This document shows, in pieces, positions 1 to 8,671 of a stretch of 64,000 bases of DNA. The stretch comes from Erythrobacter sp. (GTDB lineage: Bacteria; Pseudomonadota; Alphaproteobacteria; Sphingomonadales; Sphingomonadaceae). The DNA lies in assembly GCA_023653115.1 (NCBI GenBank), contig JAMNXO010000001.1, forward strand, positions 62,001 through 126,000. Reading direction: 5' to 3'. Under the pieces are notes generated by a model. The model was not told the origin of the DNA, searched no databases, and was given only the letters and a program-made list of their open reading frames with translations. Numbering within the stretch: position 1 is the stretch's first letter; every line of letters begins with the position of its first letter. The translations under genes and the position numbers were made by a program.

Positions 1-505
1 CGATGCTGGAAGGGAAGGTGCGGATTTCGGTGTTATAGTCGCGCGCGAGATCATTGTAGCGCACGCGCTCGGTGTTGATCTGGTTGTTCGCCTCGTCGAT
101 CGCCACCATCAGATCACCGAAGCGCGGCTGGCTGGCGAGCTGCGGGTAGTTCTCCACCACGGTGCGAAGCTGGCCCAGCGCCTGGGTGAGCTGGTTCTGC
201 GCATCGTTGAACTTCTTGAACTCTTCCGGGTTCGACAGATCATCGGTGGTGATGTTGATCGACGTCGCGCGGGCGCGGGCATCGATCACGCCCTGAAGAA
301 TGTCCTTCTCAGAAATCGCTGCGGCCTGCACCACCGTGACGAGATTGGGGATCTTGTCCGAACGGTTCTGAAGCGCGCTTTCGACATTGCCCCATTGCGC
401 CTTGGCGGCTTCTTCCTTGGTGGGAACGGAATTGATCCCGCAGGCCGCAAGGCTGAGCGCTGCCAGAGCGGCGAATGCACCGCGCAACATGGTGGTGAAC
501 GTCAT
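1..505 (-). CDS. lemA: LemA family lipoprotein (C-terminus cut by window edge)
   Basis: The reading frame starts at an ATG at 505 and stays open to base 1, so only the first 168 or so residues are visible. The N-terminus is a lipoprotein signal peptide with lipobox LAAC (Cys at about residue 22). It is followed by helices typical of LemA: a QWGNVESALQNRSDKIPNLV stretch, then a NQLTQALGQLRTVVENYP stretch, then the conserved RYNDLARDYNTEIRTFP segment. LemA proteins are helical-bundle membrane-attached proteins of unclear function. It is divergent from mscL. The family call is secure from motif order; the function is not known. Confidence 0.9.
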   Translation of the reverse strand, partial: MTFTTMLRGAFAALAALSLAACGINSVPTKEEAAKAQWGNVESALQNRSDKIPNLVTVVQAAAISEKDILQGVIDARARATSINITTDDLSNPEEFKKFNDAQNQLTQALGQLRTVVENYPQLASQPRFGDLMVAIDEANNQINTERVRYNDLARDYNTEIRTFPSSI

Positions 506-682
506 GTTTCGATCCCTCCTGATCGCGCCGGAGCCGGAGCGGGCGCAGCGCACAGACTTTCTGTATTGTGGATATAGCACACCTCCCTTCCGGTTCAAGC
601 AGTGGAAGGGACAAGGCACCCGACTTGGCAGCGTCATCGGGCAGTGCCAGAAGGAAGCGGCAAGCAGCGCAAGGGGATCATC

Positions 683-1105
683 ATGCTGTCGGATTTCAAG
701 GCTTTCATCGCCAAGGGTAACGTCATCGATCTTGCTGTCGGGGTGATTATCGGCGCCGCGTTCGGCGCGATCGTCAAGTCGCTGACCGACGAGATCATCA
801 TGCCGATCATCGGCGCGATCTTTGGCAGCATCGATTTCTCGGATCGCTACCTCGTGCTCTCGGGCGAGGTCGCTCCCGGCACGCCGCTTGCCGCTGCGCG
901 CGAGGCCGGGGCCAATGTGCTTGGGCTGGGCGCCTTTGTATCGGTGGTGATCAACTTCCTGATCCTCGCCTTCATCATCTTCCTGATGGTGCGCTATGTG
1001 AACAAGGTCACCGCGCAGCTGGCAAAGCCCGAAGAACCGGCAGCGCCCGCCGGTCCGACCGAGCTGGAGCTGCTCGCCGAGATCCGCGATTCGCTGAAGA
1101 AGTAG
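683..1105 (+). CDS. mscL: Large-conductance mechanosensitive channel MscL
   Basis: This 140-aa protein is an inner-membrane channel that opens under membrane tension to release osmolytes after hypo-osmotic shock. It begins [20 protein letters not shown], the conserved MscL N-terminal helix and pore-lining first transmembrane segment. A second transmembrane helix lies at about residues 78-103 ([18 protein letters not shown]), and the C-terminal bundle helix carries the [14 protein letters not shown] end. Length matches the family (about 130-145 aa). The ATG at 683 was chosen over upstream in-frame starts because an AAGGGGA Shine-Dalgarno lies just before it and homologues start with this helix. 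It is monocistronic and followed by ssrA on the same strand. Confidence 0.96.
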   Translation: MLSDFKAFIAKGNVIDLAVGVIIGAAFGAIVKSLTDEIIMPIIGAIFGSIDFSDRYLVLSGEVAPGTPLAAAREAGANVLGLGAFVSVVINFLILAFIIFLMVRYVNKVTAQLAKPEEPAAPAGPTELELLAEIRDSLKK

Positions 1106-1149
1106 CGGGAGCCCCGCTCACTTTACATTCAGGATTGCCGCGCTATCTG

Positions 1150-1510
1150 GGTCGTGTCGGGCAACCGACTATGGCGATAAATTGCTGCGTGTAATAGATG
1201 CAACGGACCCGGGGGCAGTACCCGGCGGCTCCACCAGAAGCGGCGGCCCTTAACCGGGTGCCGCAACTCCTGATGGGGCCGAACCAGGATCGACGTGTGT
1301 TGAAAGGCGTAGTTTTTGCCCGGGCTGAGTAACCCGCATAAGGCTCAAAAACCATAAGTGCCAACGATAACGAAGCACTCGCAATCGCTGCGTAATTGAT
1401 GGGCTAACGCCCTTCTTTTATTAGGCTAAAAAGCGCGGTTGGACCGACCGGGCAACAGAACGGATACCGGGGGCTCGGGGCGGGCCTAGCAACAGAACCG
1501 CCCCACCTTC
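1150..1510 (+). ncRNA. ssrA: tmRNA, circularly permuted two-piece type
   Basis: tmRNA rescues stalled ribosomes by adding a proteolysis tag. The acceptor piece comes first and ends in CCA at 1236; its T arm is CCGGG-loop-CCCGG (1209-1225) and its 3' acceptor strand is CGGCTCC (1226-1232). After a spacer of about 38 nt, the coding piece starts at 1275 with GGGGCCG, which pairs with CGGCTCC over seven bases including the G3-U70 wobble that specifies alanine. The tag frame at 1360-1395 reads ANDNEALAIAA then TAA. Pseudoknot-like GC stems, with a repeated GCAACAGAAC loop, follow to about 1504. The outer ends are estimates. The arrangement is the known alphaproteobacterial permuted form. Confidence 0.93.
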
Positions 1511-1570
1511 ACGCTCGGGCGCACGGCCCTTGCCGTTCCGATGCAGGATCTCTCCCGATCGCTTGAACAG

Positions 1571-1600
1571 GTGCCGCGCGTTGACGCTGCGGCACGTTTT
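1571..1600 (+). terminator. Rho-independent terminator
   Basis: GTGCCGC (1571-1577) pairs with GCGGCAC (1589-1595), extended inward by GCG/CGC with one bulged T around a TTGA loop, and is followed by GTTTT. It most likely ends transcription from ssrA, although it sits about 65 nt beyond the last recognisable tmRNA stem. From 1600 to the next start at 1768 I see no gene; this stretch probably holds the leader and promoter of the small RiPP gene. Confidence 0.7.
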
Positions 1601-1767
1601 AGCGTTCCTGAAGTTTCAAGACATATGCAGCGCGTGCAACTGCCGCCTGCCGAATAGTTTCGAAGTGAACAGCAAATTTCCTTAACGCCAAAAAAAGTGT
1701 TGGAGTGCGCGGCAACTTGAGTTCAAAGGCGGATTGGGTCGCCCTAGGACGAATTTTGGAACACGTG

Positions 1768-1923
1768 ATGACTTCTTCGAAATCAGATGATCGCTGCGCA
1801 CGTCGGGCTTACGCCGCGCCGCAGCTCACCACCTACGGACTGTTCCGTGAACTGACCGCTTCGGGAAGCGGCACTTTGACGGAAAACAATGCAGGTGGCG
1901 GCCAGCCGACCCGTCGTCCCTAA
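1768..1923 (+). CDS. Orphan RiPP precursor with lasso-type leader peptide
   Basis: This gene encodes 51 residues starting at the ATG at 1768. Residues 15-30 read YAAPQLTTYGLFRELT, which fits the lasso-peptide leader pattern Y-x2-P-x-L-x3-G with a downstream Leu-Thr that the B1/RRE protein recognises. If the Thr at -2 rule holds, the core would begin at Ser32 with Glu39 as residue 8 (an 8-residue ring). If Gly33 is first, Glu39 is residue 7. The tail is NNAGGGQPTRRP. No lasso cyclase, leader protease, RRE protein or transporter lies in this window, so maturation would need enzymes encoded elsewhere. An in-frame GTG at 1705 would lengthen it, but the ATG gives the usual precursor size. The leader motif is seen; the lasso product is inferred. 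Confidence 0.7.
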   Translation: MTSSKSDDRCARRAYAAPQLTTYGLFRELTASGSGTLTENNAGGGQPTRRP

Positions 1924-2204
1924 TCAGCGCTTCTGCCTGATGGATCGTGGCTGAGCGAGGGGCTGCTAGTGGCAGCCTTGAGTTCGGCCACTTCCTTTTC
2001 CAGCCGGATGCAATCGAGCATCTTTGCGCCCGCCAGAAATACGGCGCCGGTTGTGGCAAGAAACAGCAGATAGCCGCCGAAACCGGGGAACCGCTCCAGA
2101 TAGGCCGCGCCCCGGGCCGTTGATCCAAGCGCGAGAGCGTAGACGATCAGGAACGCCTCGAACCGCGTCTTGATCACAAACAGGCGACCGATCTTGCGCA
2201 GCAT
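1920..2204 (-). CDS. Small membrane protein of unknown function
   Basis: This 94-aa protein has a basic N-terminus (MLRKIGRLFVIKTRFEAF), a first hydrophobic segment at about residues 16-30, a second at about 42-62 (GYLLFLATTGAVFLAGAKML), and a charged, coiled-coil-like tail (RLEKEVAELKAA). This predicts an inner-membrane protein with a short cytoplasmic coiled coil. Its stop codon overlaps that of the convergent RiPP precursor by three bases. I do not recognise a characterised family, though the amphipathic start and codon use look like a genuine gene. No link to RiPP maturation is visible. Confidence 0.65.
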   Translation of the reverse strand: MLRKIGRLFVIKTRFEAFLIVYALALGSTARGAAYLERFPGFGGYLLFLATTGAVFLAGAKMLDCIRLEKEVAELKAATSSPSLSHDPSGRSAD

Positions 2205-2295
2205 AGGTTCTCCCTAGACGTCTCGGCTCCGCCCTGCGGGGCCGTTTTAACAATGTGGTAACTGTAAGCCCAAGGCCGCCGTCAGCGCAAACGCG

Positions 2296-3546
2296 TTAAC
2301 CAAGCTGTGCCAAATCGAGCGCATCCAGCAGGGCAAGCCGCGCCGCAACCACGCTGGCCGCAAGGCTATCTGTGCCAAGATCGGCGGGATCGATCTGCTC
2401 AGGCCAATGGGCGGCGATGACGCTTTCGACGAGATCGGCCTTGGCATCGTCCAGCAGAAACCGCGGATCGACCGTCGCGGGATCGCACACCACGCGCAGG
2501 CGCAGGCAGGCAGGGCCGCCGCCATTGGCCATCGATTGCCGGACGTCCACCGGAATGACCTGCCGGATCGGGCCATTGCCAGCGAGCATTTCTTGCACCC
2601 AGCCCCACACGCTCGGGCTTTCGCGACATTCCCCGGGCACGATCAGCGCCATGCTGGCATCGGGCAGCGTGAGCAATTGCGCGTTGAACAGATAGGTGCG
2701 GATCGCCTCGGCGAGGCTGACGGCGCTCGACGGCACCTCGACCACCTCAAGCGCGGGGAAGGCGGCGCGGATCGCTTCGTAAGCACCCTGCTGGTCGGCA
2801 AAGGCCTCGGCATGGGTGAACAGCACCCGGCCATTGGCCACCGCGACGACATCATTGTGGAACGCGCCTGCCGCAATCGCCTCGGGGTTCTGCTCGATGA
2901 ACACGGTGCGCTGCGGCGCAAGCCCGTGCGCGCGGGCGACCAGACGGCTGGCCTGTTCGTGCTGACGCGCCGGGAAGCGCCCGCCGGTGCGGCCATAGAC
3001 GAACACCTCGACGCCGGGGGCATCGTGGCTCTCGCACAGCCGCATGTGATTGGCCGCGCCCTCGTCGCCAAAGCTGGGCGGCACCGCGTCATGGACCGCG
3101 AAGTGGCGGGTGTCGCCGAAAGCGATTTCAAGCTGGCGCTTGGTGTCGGGCCATTCCTGCGCACGGTGGAGCATGGTGACGAGGTTGGCCGGCGTCAGAT
3201 GGCAGCGCCCGTCGGCGGTATCGGGCGCGGGGCTGACGGTGGCAGCATTGGCCGTCCACATGGACGAGGCCGACCACGGGGCGGCGCGCAGCTGCGGCGG
3301 CTCGCTGCCGTCTAGCGCCAGTGCGCCCGCCAGCGCGTGATTGGGGCGCGGCAGCGGCAGCAGGAACCCCTGCACCCCCAGCCGCGCCAGATTGCCGCGC
3401 ATCTTGGCGACACCCTGCAGGGCCGCCGCGCGCGGATAGGAAGGATCGCCCGCATGGCTCGCGCTGGCGATATTGCCGAGGCTGAGGCCGGCGTAGTTAT
3501 GGCTCGGGCCGACGATTCCGTCGAAATTGATTTCCGTCAGGCTCAT
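2296..3546 (-). CDS. astB: N-succinylarginine dihydrolase AstB
   Basis: AstB hydrolyses N2-succinylarginine to N2-succinylornithine, CO2 and two ammonia in the cytosolic arginine succinyltransferase (AST) catabolic pathway. The protein (416 aa) starts MSLTEINFDGIVGPSHNYAGLSLGN, a hallmark AstB N-terminus. It contains SMWTANAATVSPAPDTADGR and HNDVVAVANGRVLFTHAEAF (active-site His region), and the late RQSMANGGGPACLRLRV segment with the NGGGPACLR motif. The start at 3546 is favoured over one 33 nt upstream because its ATG overlaps the astA stop codon as ATGA, a coupling signature. It is the last gene of the M20 hydrolase-astA-astB operon. Confidence 0.97.
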   Translation of the reverse strand: MSLTEINFDGIVGPSHNYAGLSLGNIASASHAGDPSYPRAAALQGVAKMRGNLARLGVQGFLLPLPRPNHALAGALALDGSEPPQLRAAPWSASSMWTANAATVSPAPDTADGRCHLTPANLVTMLHRAQEWPDTKRQLEIAFGDTRHFAVHDAVPPSFGDEGAANHMRLCESHDAPGVEVFVYGRTGGRFPARQHEQASRLVARAHGLAPQRTVFIEQNPEAIAAGAFHNDVVAVANGRVLFTHAEAFADQQGAYEAIRAAFPALEVVEVPSSAVSLAEAIRTYLFNAQLLTLPDASMALIVPGECRESPSVWGWVQEMLAGNGPIRQVIPVDVRQSMANGGGPACLRLRVVCDPATVDPRFLLDDAKADLVESVIAAHWPEQIDPADLGTDSLAASVVAARLALLDALDLAQLG

Positions 3547-4559
3547 CGTGCCACGCTCCAAACCATATCGCCTTCGCACACGTCGAGCAGATCGGCGCTG
3601 GCGGAATCGATCGCGATGCCGCCCTCTGCGTCCATCACCCGCGCGCCGAAACAGGCGCGGAAGGTGCCGAGCTGGCCAGTGGCCAGGATCGCCCGCTCGC
3701 CCTCGCTGACGTTGAGCGACGTGACCTTCGCCTCGCAGCTGTTCTTCACGCTGGTGACATTGTCGGTGCGCGCCACCATCGTCGGCCCGCCATCAAAGAT
3801 GTCGACATAGCCTTCGGCGCGGAAGCCTTCATCCTCGAGCATCCGCATCGCGGCCCGCCCGGTGGGGTGGGGCACGCCGATCACGCTCCTTGCGTCCTCG
3901 TTGAGCATGGCGATGTAGACCGGGTGCTTGGGCATCAGATCGGCGATGAACTGGTTGCCGTTGATCGCGTTGAAATAGTCCGCGTCCTGAAAGCTCATCC
4001 CGAAGAACCGGCCCGCGACCCCGTCCCAGAACGGCGAGCCGCCGCGTTCGTCAATGATGCCGCGCAATTCGGCCAGAATGCGGTCGGCAAAGCGCTGGCG
4101 GTGCATCGCCACGAACAGATAGCGCGAGCGGGCGAGCAGCAGGCCGAGCCCGCCGGCGCGTTCATTGGGGTGGAGGAACAGCCCGCCGACTTCGCTCGAT
4201 CCTTCCAGATCGGTGACAAGGCTGAGCAGCTCGGCGCGCACCGTGCGGTCCAGCTCCTGCGAATACTGGGTGAGGGTGTTGAGGCGGTAGGAATAGAACG
4301 GCCAGCGCTGCCCGACCTGCGTCATCAGCTGACAGGTGCCGCGCACCGCCCCGGTGCGGCCGTTTTCGAGCACCAGCACGAACAACTCGTCGGCGATGGT
4401 GTCGCTGTCCTTGGCGAAGGCCGCCTCGGTGCGTTCCAGCTTGGCCTTGAGTGCAGCGCGATCGGGCGGCAGGTTGGTGAACCCCCCGCCGGTCAGCTTG
4501 GCCATTTCATACAGCGCCTCAAGATCGGCAGACCGGGCGGCGCGCAGGCGGAAGGTCAC
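3543..4559 (-). CDS. astA: Arginine N-succinyltransferase AstA
   Basis: AstA transfers succinyl from succinyl-CoA to the alpha-amino group of arginine, the first step of the AST pathway. The 338-aa protein starts [32 protein letters not shown] in pieces typical of AstA. It carries the GNAT-like core with FLHPNERAGGLGLLLARSRYLF and the FWDGVAGRFFGMSFQDADY signature. It starts at GTG 4559, which overlaps the upstream hydrolase stop (GTGA), and its own stop overlaps the astB start. Three overlapping genes strongly suggest one polycistronic, translationally coupled unit. Confidence 0.97.
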   Translation of the reverse strand: MTFRLRAARSADLEALYEMAKLTGGGFTNLPPDRAALKAKLERTEAAFAKDSDTIADELFVLVLENGRTGAVRGTCQLMTQVGQRWPFYSYRLNTLTQYSQELDRTVRAELLSLVTDLEGSSEVGGLFLHPNERAGGLGLLLARSRYLFVAMHRQRFADRILAELRGIIDERGGSPFWDGVAGRFFGMSFQDADYFNAINGNQFIADLMPKHPVYIAMLNEDARSVIGVPHPTGRAAMRMLEDEGFRAEGYVDIFDGGPTMVARTDNVTSVKNSCEAKVTSLNVSEGERAILATGQLGTFRACFGARVMDAEGGIAIDSASADLLDVCEGDMVWSVAR

Positions 4560-5752
4560 AACAAGGCTCCTTGAGCAAGGCGCTCGATGACGCGTGCGGA
4601 AAGTGCCGCGCGTTCGGTGAGGCTGGGGACGATCAGATATTCGTCCGGCGAATGGATCGCCCCGCCGCGCACCCCCATGGTGTCGACGACGGGCACGCCG
4701 CAGGCCGCGATATTGTTGCCATCACACACCCCGCCGCTGGATTGCCAGCGGATGTCTTGCCCCAGCTCCGCGCCGCATTCGCGCACCAGATCGAACAGGG
4801 CCTGCGCGCGGGCATCGACTTTCTTGGGCGGACGGGTAACGCCGCCATGGCAGTGCGTGGTGACATCATGTGCAGCCTGAATATCGACCAGCAAGTGACT
4901 GAGTGCATGATCGAAAGCCGCACCCGCCTCGACCGTTCTGGGGCGGATGTTGAAGCGCAGCACCGCATGATCGGGCACCACATTATTGGCCGCGCCGCCT
5001 TCCAGCTTGGCCGGATTGATGGTGATCTCGTTGGTCTCCAGCGCCTTCAGTCGCAGGATCAGATCGGCCGCCGCGACAATCGCGTTGCGCCCCTCGTGCG
5101 GATTGCGCCCGGCGTGGGCGGACTTGCCGGTGACAGTGATCGAATAGTTGCCCGTGCCCCCGCGCTCGTGCGCCAGTGTGCCATCGGGCAAGGCGGAAGG
5201 CTCGTAAGTCAGCGCGGCGAGCTTGCCCGCGGCGAGCTCGGCAATCAGCCCCGCGCTGGCGAGCGAGCCGGTTTCCTCGTCGGAATTGATCAGCACATCA
5301 TAGCCAAGGCTTGATGCACTGGCGGTCTGCTCGAAAGCGAGCAGCGCGTGGAGCATCACCGCGATCCCGCCCTTCATGTCGGCCACGCCCGGGCCATTGA
5401 GCGTCTCGCTATCGCGCCAGGTCTGGCGCTGGAAAGCGTGATCGGCGGGGAACACCGTGTCCATGTGCCCCGTCAGCAGGATGCGGCGGTTGGCCTCGGG
5501 CCGCACGCGGACCACCAGATGCTGGCCATGCGGTTTTTCAAAGGCCGAGCCGTCCGCAGCAATCGCGGTGACGGGGGCGGGATCGACCAGCGCAACTGCA
5601 CCGGGCAGCACGCTGAACGCCCGTGCCAGCGCGGCGGCCTGCTCCGCCAGCCCGGCGAGATTCGCGGTGCCGGTGTTGATCGCGCTCCACGCCTCGACCT
5701 GCGCCAGCATGGCTGCGCCGTCGATCGCTGTATGTGACCCGTCCTCTCTCAT
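4556..5752 (-). CDS. M20-family metallo-hydrolase in the AST operon
   Basis: This 398-aa zinc hydrolase resembles carboxypeptidase G2/ArgE/DapE-type M20 enzymes. Visible metal-binding and catalytic segments are [13 protein letters not shown] (first His-x-Asp), [10 protein letters not shown] (bridging Asp), INSDEETGS (catalytic Glu pair), TYEPSA, and a late [10 protein letters not shown] (His). A dimerisation domain sits in the middle ([18 protein letters not shown]). It is the first gene of the operon and overlaps astA by four bases. Because M20 enzymes cleave amide bonds of N-acyl amino acids, it may supply the desuccinylase step normally done by AstE (an M14-like enzyme), but the substrate is inferred from context only. 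It is divergent from glcB. Confidence 0.9.
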   Translation of the reverse strand: MREDGSHTAIDGAAMLAQVEAWSAINTGTANLAGLAEQAAALARAFSVLPGAVALVDPAPVTAIAADGSAFEKPHGQHLVVRVRPEANRRILLTGHMDTVFPADHAFQRQTWRDSETLNGPGVADMKGGIAVMLHALLAFEQTASASSLGYDVLINSDEETGSLASAGLIAELAAGKLAALTYEPSALPDGTLAHERGGTGNYSITVTGKSAHAGRNPHEGRNAIVAAADLILRLKALETNEITINPAKLEGGAANNVVPDHAVLRFNIRPRTVEAGAAFDHALSHLLVDIQAAHDVTTHCHGGVTRPPKKVDARAQALFDLVRECGAELGQDIRWQSSGGVCDGNNIAACGVPVVDTMGVRGGAIHSPDEYLIVPSLTERAALSARVIERLAQGALL

Positions 5753-5869
5753 GCCCTCCCTCTAGCGGGCCGCACGCGCCAGTCCAACCCGTTGCAATCA
5801 GGTGTCCCCTGCGCCATAGGCAGCCGCGTCCTCTCCTCCCCAGGCCAGAGCCAACTGACGAGGACACCA

Positions 5870-7969
5870 ATGACTGACATGATCCCCCGCGCCGGTATCG
5901 CGATTGACGCCCGGCTTGCCACTTTCCTCGAGACCGAGGTGCTGGCGCCGCTGGGACGCGATTGTGACGCCTTCTGGCAGGGATTCGCGGCGCTGCTGGC
6001 CGAGTTCGCCCCGCGCAACCGCGCCCTGCTCGCCAAGCGCGAGAGCCTTCAGGCGCAGATCGATGCGTGGCACGTTGAGCGGACTGGAAAGCCTCGTGAT
6101 GCAGAGGCTTACAAGGACTTCCTCACAGGGATTGGTTATCTGGTGGCCGAGCCGGGCGAGTTCCAGATCGGCACGCAGAACGTCGATCCCGAGATCGCCA
6201 CCATGGCTGGCCCGCAGCTGGTGGTGCCGATCCTCAACGCGCGCTTCCTGCTCAACGCGGCGAACGCGCGCTGGGGGAGCCTCTACGATGCCCTTTACGG
6301 CACTGACGCGCTCGATGCGGCACCTGCGCGGCCCGGCGGTTATGACGAAGCGCGCGGGGCGGCGGTGATTACGCGGGGGCGGCAGTTCCTCGATTCCGCC
6401 TTCCCCTTGGCGAGCGGCGCAAGCTGGGCTGATCTGGCTGGCCGTGAGGGGATCACGCTCGCTGATCCCGCCCAGTATATCGGAGAAACCGAGAAGGGCT
6501 TGCTGCTTAAAAACAACGGCCTGCATATCGAAGTTATCTTCGATTCGAACACGCCCGTGGGCGCGACCGACAAGACCGGGATCGCCGACATCATCGTCGA
6601 ATCCGCGCTGACCACGATTGCCGATTGCGAGGACTCGGTCGCGGCGGTGGATGCCGAGGACAAGCTGCTGGCCTATGCCAACTGGCTCGGCATCATCCGC
6701 GGCGATCTGTCGGAGAGCTTCGCAAAGGGCGGCAAGACGCTCACCCGCAAGCTCGCAGGCGACAAGGCTTATACCGCCCCTGACGGCACCCAGCACAGCC
6801 TCTCGGGCCGCAGCCTGATGTTCGTGCGTAATGTCGGCCACCTGATGACCAACCCGGCGATCCGCCTCGCGGATGGCTCCGAGGTGCCCGAGGGCATCAT
6901 GGACGCGGTCTTCACATCCGCGATCAGCACGCTGGACGTGGAAGGCAAGGGCAAGTTCGGCAACTCGCGCAAGGCCTCGATCTACATCGTGAAGCCCAAG
7001 ATGCACGGGCCAGAAGAATGTTCTTTTACCAATGACCTGTTCGACGCGGTTGAGAATTTGCTCAAACTCCCGCGCCACACCATCAAGGTCGGCGTGATGG
7101 ACGAGGAGCGCCGCACCAGCGCCAACCTTGCCGCCTGCATCCACGCGGTGCGCGACCGGATCGTGTTCATCAACACCGGCTTCCTCGATCGCACGGGCGA
7201 CGAGATCCACACCTCGATGCGGGCCGGGCCGATGCTGCGGAAGGGCGCGATGAAGGGCTCGGACTGGCTCAAGGCCTACGAGGCGCGCAATGTCGCCATC
7301 GGCCTCAGGCACGGTCTTTCCGGCAAGGCGCAGATCGGCAAGGGGATGTGGGCCGCGCCCGATCTGATGGGGCAGATGATGGTCGAGAAAATCGCCCATC
7401 TGCGTGCAGGCGCCAACACCGCCTGGGTGCCGTCCCCCACCGCCGCGACGCTGCACGCGCTGCATTACCATCAGCTCAATGTGTTCGACGTGCAGAAGGC
7501 GCTGCCCGAACCGATGGGGCTCGACGCCTTGCTGAGCATTCCGCTGGCAGATGGCGCGAACTGGTCGGAAGCGGAGATCGCCGAGGAGCTCGACAACAAC
7601 TGCCAGGGCCTGCTCGGCTATGTGGTGCGCTGGGTCGATCAGGGCGTGGGCTGCTCCAAAGTGCCCGACATCAACGACGTCGGCCTGATGGAAGACCGCG
7701 CGACGCTGCGCATCTCTTCGCAGCACATCGCCAACTGGCTGCTGCACGGGGTGATCACCGAAGGCCAGGTGATGGACAGCCTCGCCCGCATGGCCGCCAA
7801 GGTCGACGCGCAGAACGCCGGCGACCCGCTCTACGAGCCGCTCACCGGCAACGAGGACGGCGCGGCCTTCAGCGCGGCGAAGGAGCTGATCTTCAAAGGT
7901 GTGGAGCAGCCCAGCGGCTATACCGAGCCGCTGCTGCACGCTTGGCGGTTGCGCAAGAAGGCAGGGTAA
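5870..7969 (+). CDS. glcB: Malate synthase G
   Basis: Malate synthase G condenses glyoxylate with acetyl-CoA to malate in the cytosol, serving the glyoxylate shunt and glycolate use. Length (699 aa) fits isoform G (about 720 aa) rather than isoform A (about 530). Conserved segments include [37 protein letters not shown] (catalytic Glu/Asp region), [60 protein letters not shown] in parts, and [16 protein letters not shown]. The ATG at 5870 follows an ACGAGGA Shine-Dalgarno. An upstream in-frame extension lacks family similarity. It is divergent from the AST operon, with 117 bp between for both promoters. Confidence 0.98.
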   Translation: MTDMIPRAGIAIDARLATFLETEVLAPLGRDCDAFWQGFAALLAEFAPRNRALLAKRESLQAQIDAWHVERTGKPRDAEAYKDFLTGIGYLVAEPGEFQIGTQNVDPEIATMAGPQLVVPILNARFLLNAANARWGSLYDALYGTDALDAAPARPGGYDEARGAAVITRGRQFLDSAFPLASGASWADLAGREGITLADPAQYIGETEKGLLLKNNGLHIEVIFDSNTPVGATDKTGIADIIVESALTTIADCEDSVAAVDAEDKLLAYANWLGIIRGDLSESFAKGGKTLTRKLAGDKAYTAPDGTQHSLSGRSLMFVRNVGHLMTNPAIRLADGSEVPEGIMDAVFTSAISTLDVEGKGKFGNSRKASIYIVKPKMHGPEECSFTNDLFDAVENLLKLPRHTIKVGVMDEERRTSANLAACIHAVRDRIVFINTGFLDRTGDEIHTSMRAGPMLRKGAMKGSDWLKAYEARNVAIGLRHGLSGKAQIGKGMWAAPDLMGQMMVEKIAHLRAGANTAWVPSPTAATLHALHYHQLNVFDVQKALPEPMGLDALLSIPLADGANWSEAEIAEELDNNCQGLLGYVVRWVDQGVGCSKVPDINDVGLMEDRATLRISSQHIANWLLHGVITEGQVMDSLARMAAKVDAQNAGDPLYEPLTGNEDGAAFSAAKELIFKGVEQPSGYTEPLLHAWRLRKKAG

Positions 7970-7984
7970 GTCAAAGTCTTGGCC

Positions 7985-8671
7985 ATGCGTCGCACTTTGG
8001 CCTTGCTTGTCGGCTTCTCCAGCTTGGCAACCGCCTCGCTCGCCGGTGTCAGTGATGTCGAGCGAGCACCCAATGACACAGGGGCAAGCTCTGCGGGGGC
8101 ATTCAATCGTTGGCTGTTCAGTTCGCCCACGGACGATCCGGGTATGCGGGCCAAGGAATATGCGGCGTTTCAGGCTGTGCTGCAGAAGGAGGGTGTCGCG
8201 GGAATTGTCCCGACATGGCAGTTGTGGCGGGTTGATGCGCAGTATGCCGCGCGTTGCGGAACGGACTTTTTCGCCACACCTCCCAAGGAGCGCTGGCGCG
8301 ATGTCGTCCCCACACTGAAGTTGCTGCGTGACGAGGTGATCCCGGTGACAGGGCCGCTCGAAGTGGTGTCGGGTTGGCGGTCCCCTGCAATCAATGCCTG
8401 CGTCAATGGCGCGAGCCGGAGCAAGCATCTGGAGTTCAAGGCCCTGGATCTGGTGGCGACCAATCGGCGTGATCGGCACAAACTTTACGCTGATTTGTGC
8501 GCCCTGCAGAGCGCGACAGGGCGAAGGTCCGCCATGGGGCTGGGCGCCTATTTCGATCCGACCGACCTGTCTCGCAACACGGAAGGCCGCTTTCACATCG
8601 ATGCGAGCGGATACCGGACTTGGGGCTTCGATTATACCGCCAAGACCAATCCCTGCCCCAAGCTCGGCTAA
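7985..8671 (+). CDS. Secreted M15A-family peptidase
   Basis: This is a 228-aa protein with an N-terminal signal peptide (MRRTLALLVGFSSLATASLAG). The C-terminal half has peptidase M15A (VanX/zinc D-Ala-D-Ala carboxypeptidase-like) features: VVSGWRSPAINA, then SRSKHLEFKALDLV (zinc ligands His and Asp of SxHxxxxAxD), and FHIDASGYRTW (third zinc ligand and catalytic region). A role in cleaving peptidoglycan stem or cross-link peptides in the periplasm is expected for the family. The start is taken at the ATG at 7985, just upstream of the signal peptide. It converges on rsmA with a 4-bp overlap of 3' ends. Confidence 0.87.
   Translation: MRRTLALLVGFSSLATASLAGVSDVERAPNDTGASSAGAFNRWLFSSPTDDPGMRAKEYAAFQAVLQKEGVAGIVPTWQLWRVDAQYAARCGTDFFATPPKERWRDVVPTLKLLRDEVIPVTGPLEVVSGWRSPAINACVNGASRSKHLEFKALDLVATNRRDRHKLYADLCALQSATGRRSAMGLGAYFDPTDLSRNTEGRFHIDASGYRTWGFDYTAKTNPCPKLG

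Noticed and set aside
1143..1364. A 73-codon frame antisense to the tmRNA region
   Set aside because: The plus strand is explained by the tmRNA acceptor stem, T arm and tag reading frame.
5798..8596. A 932-codon minus-strand open frame over glcB and the M15 peptidase
   Set aside because: It is antisense to a canonical malate synthase G and shows no motifs.
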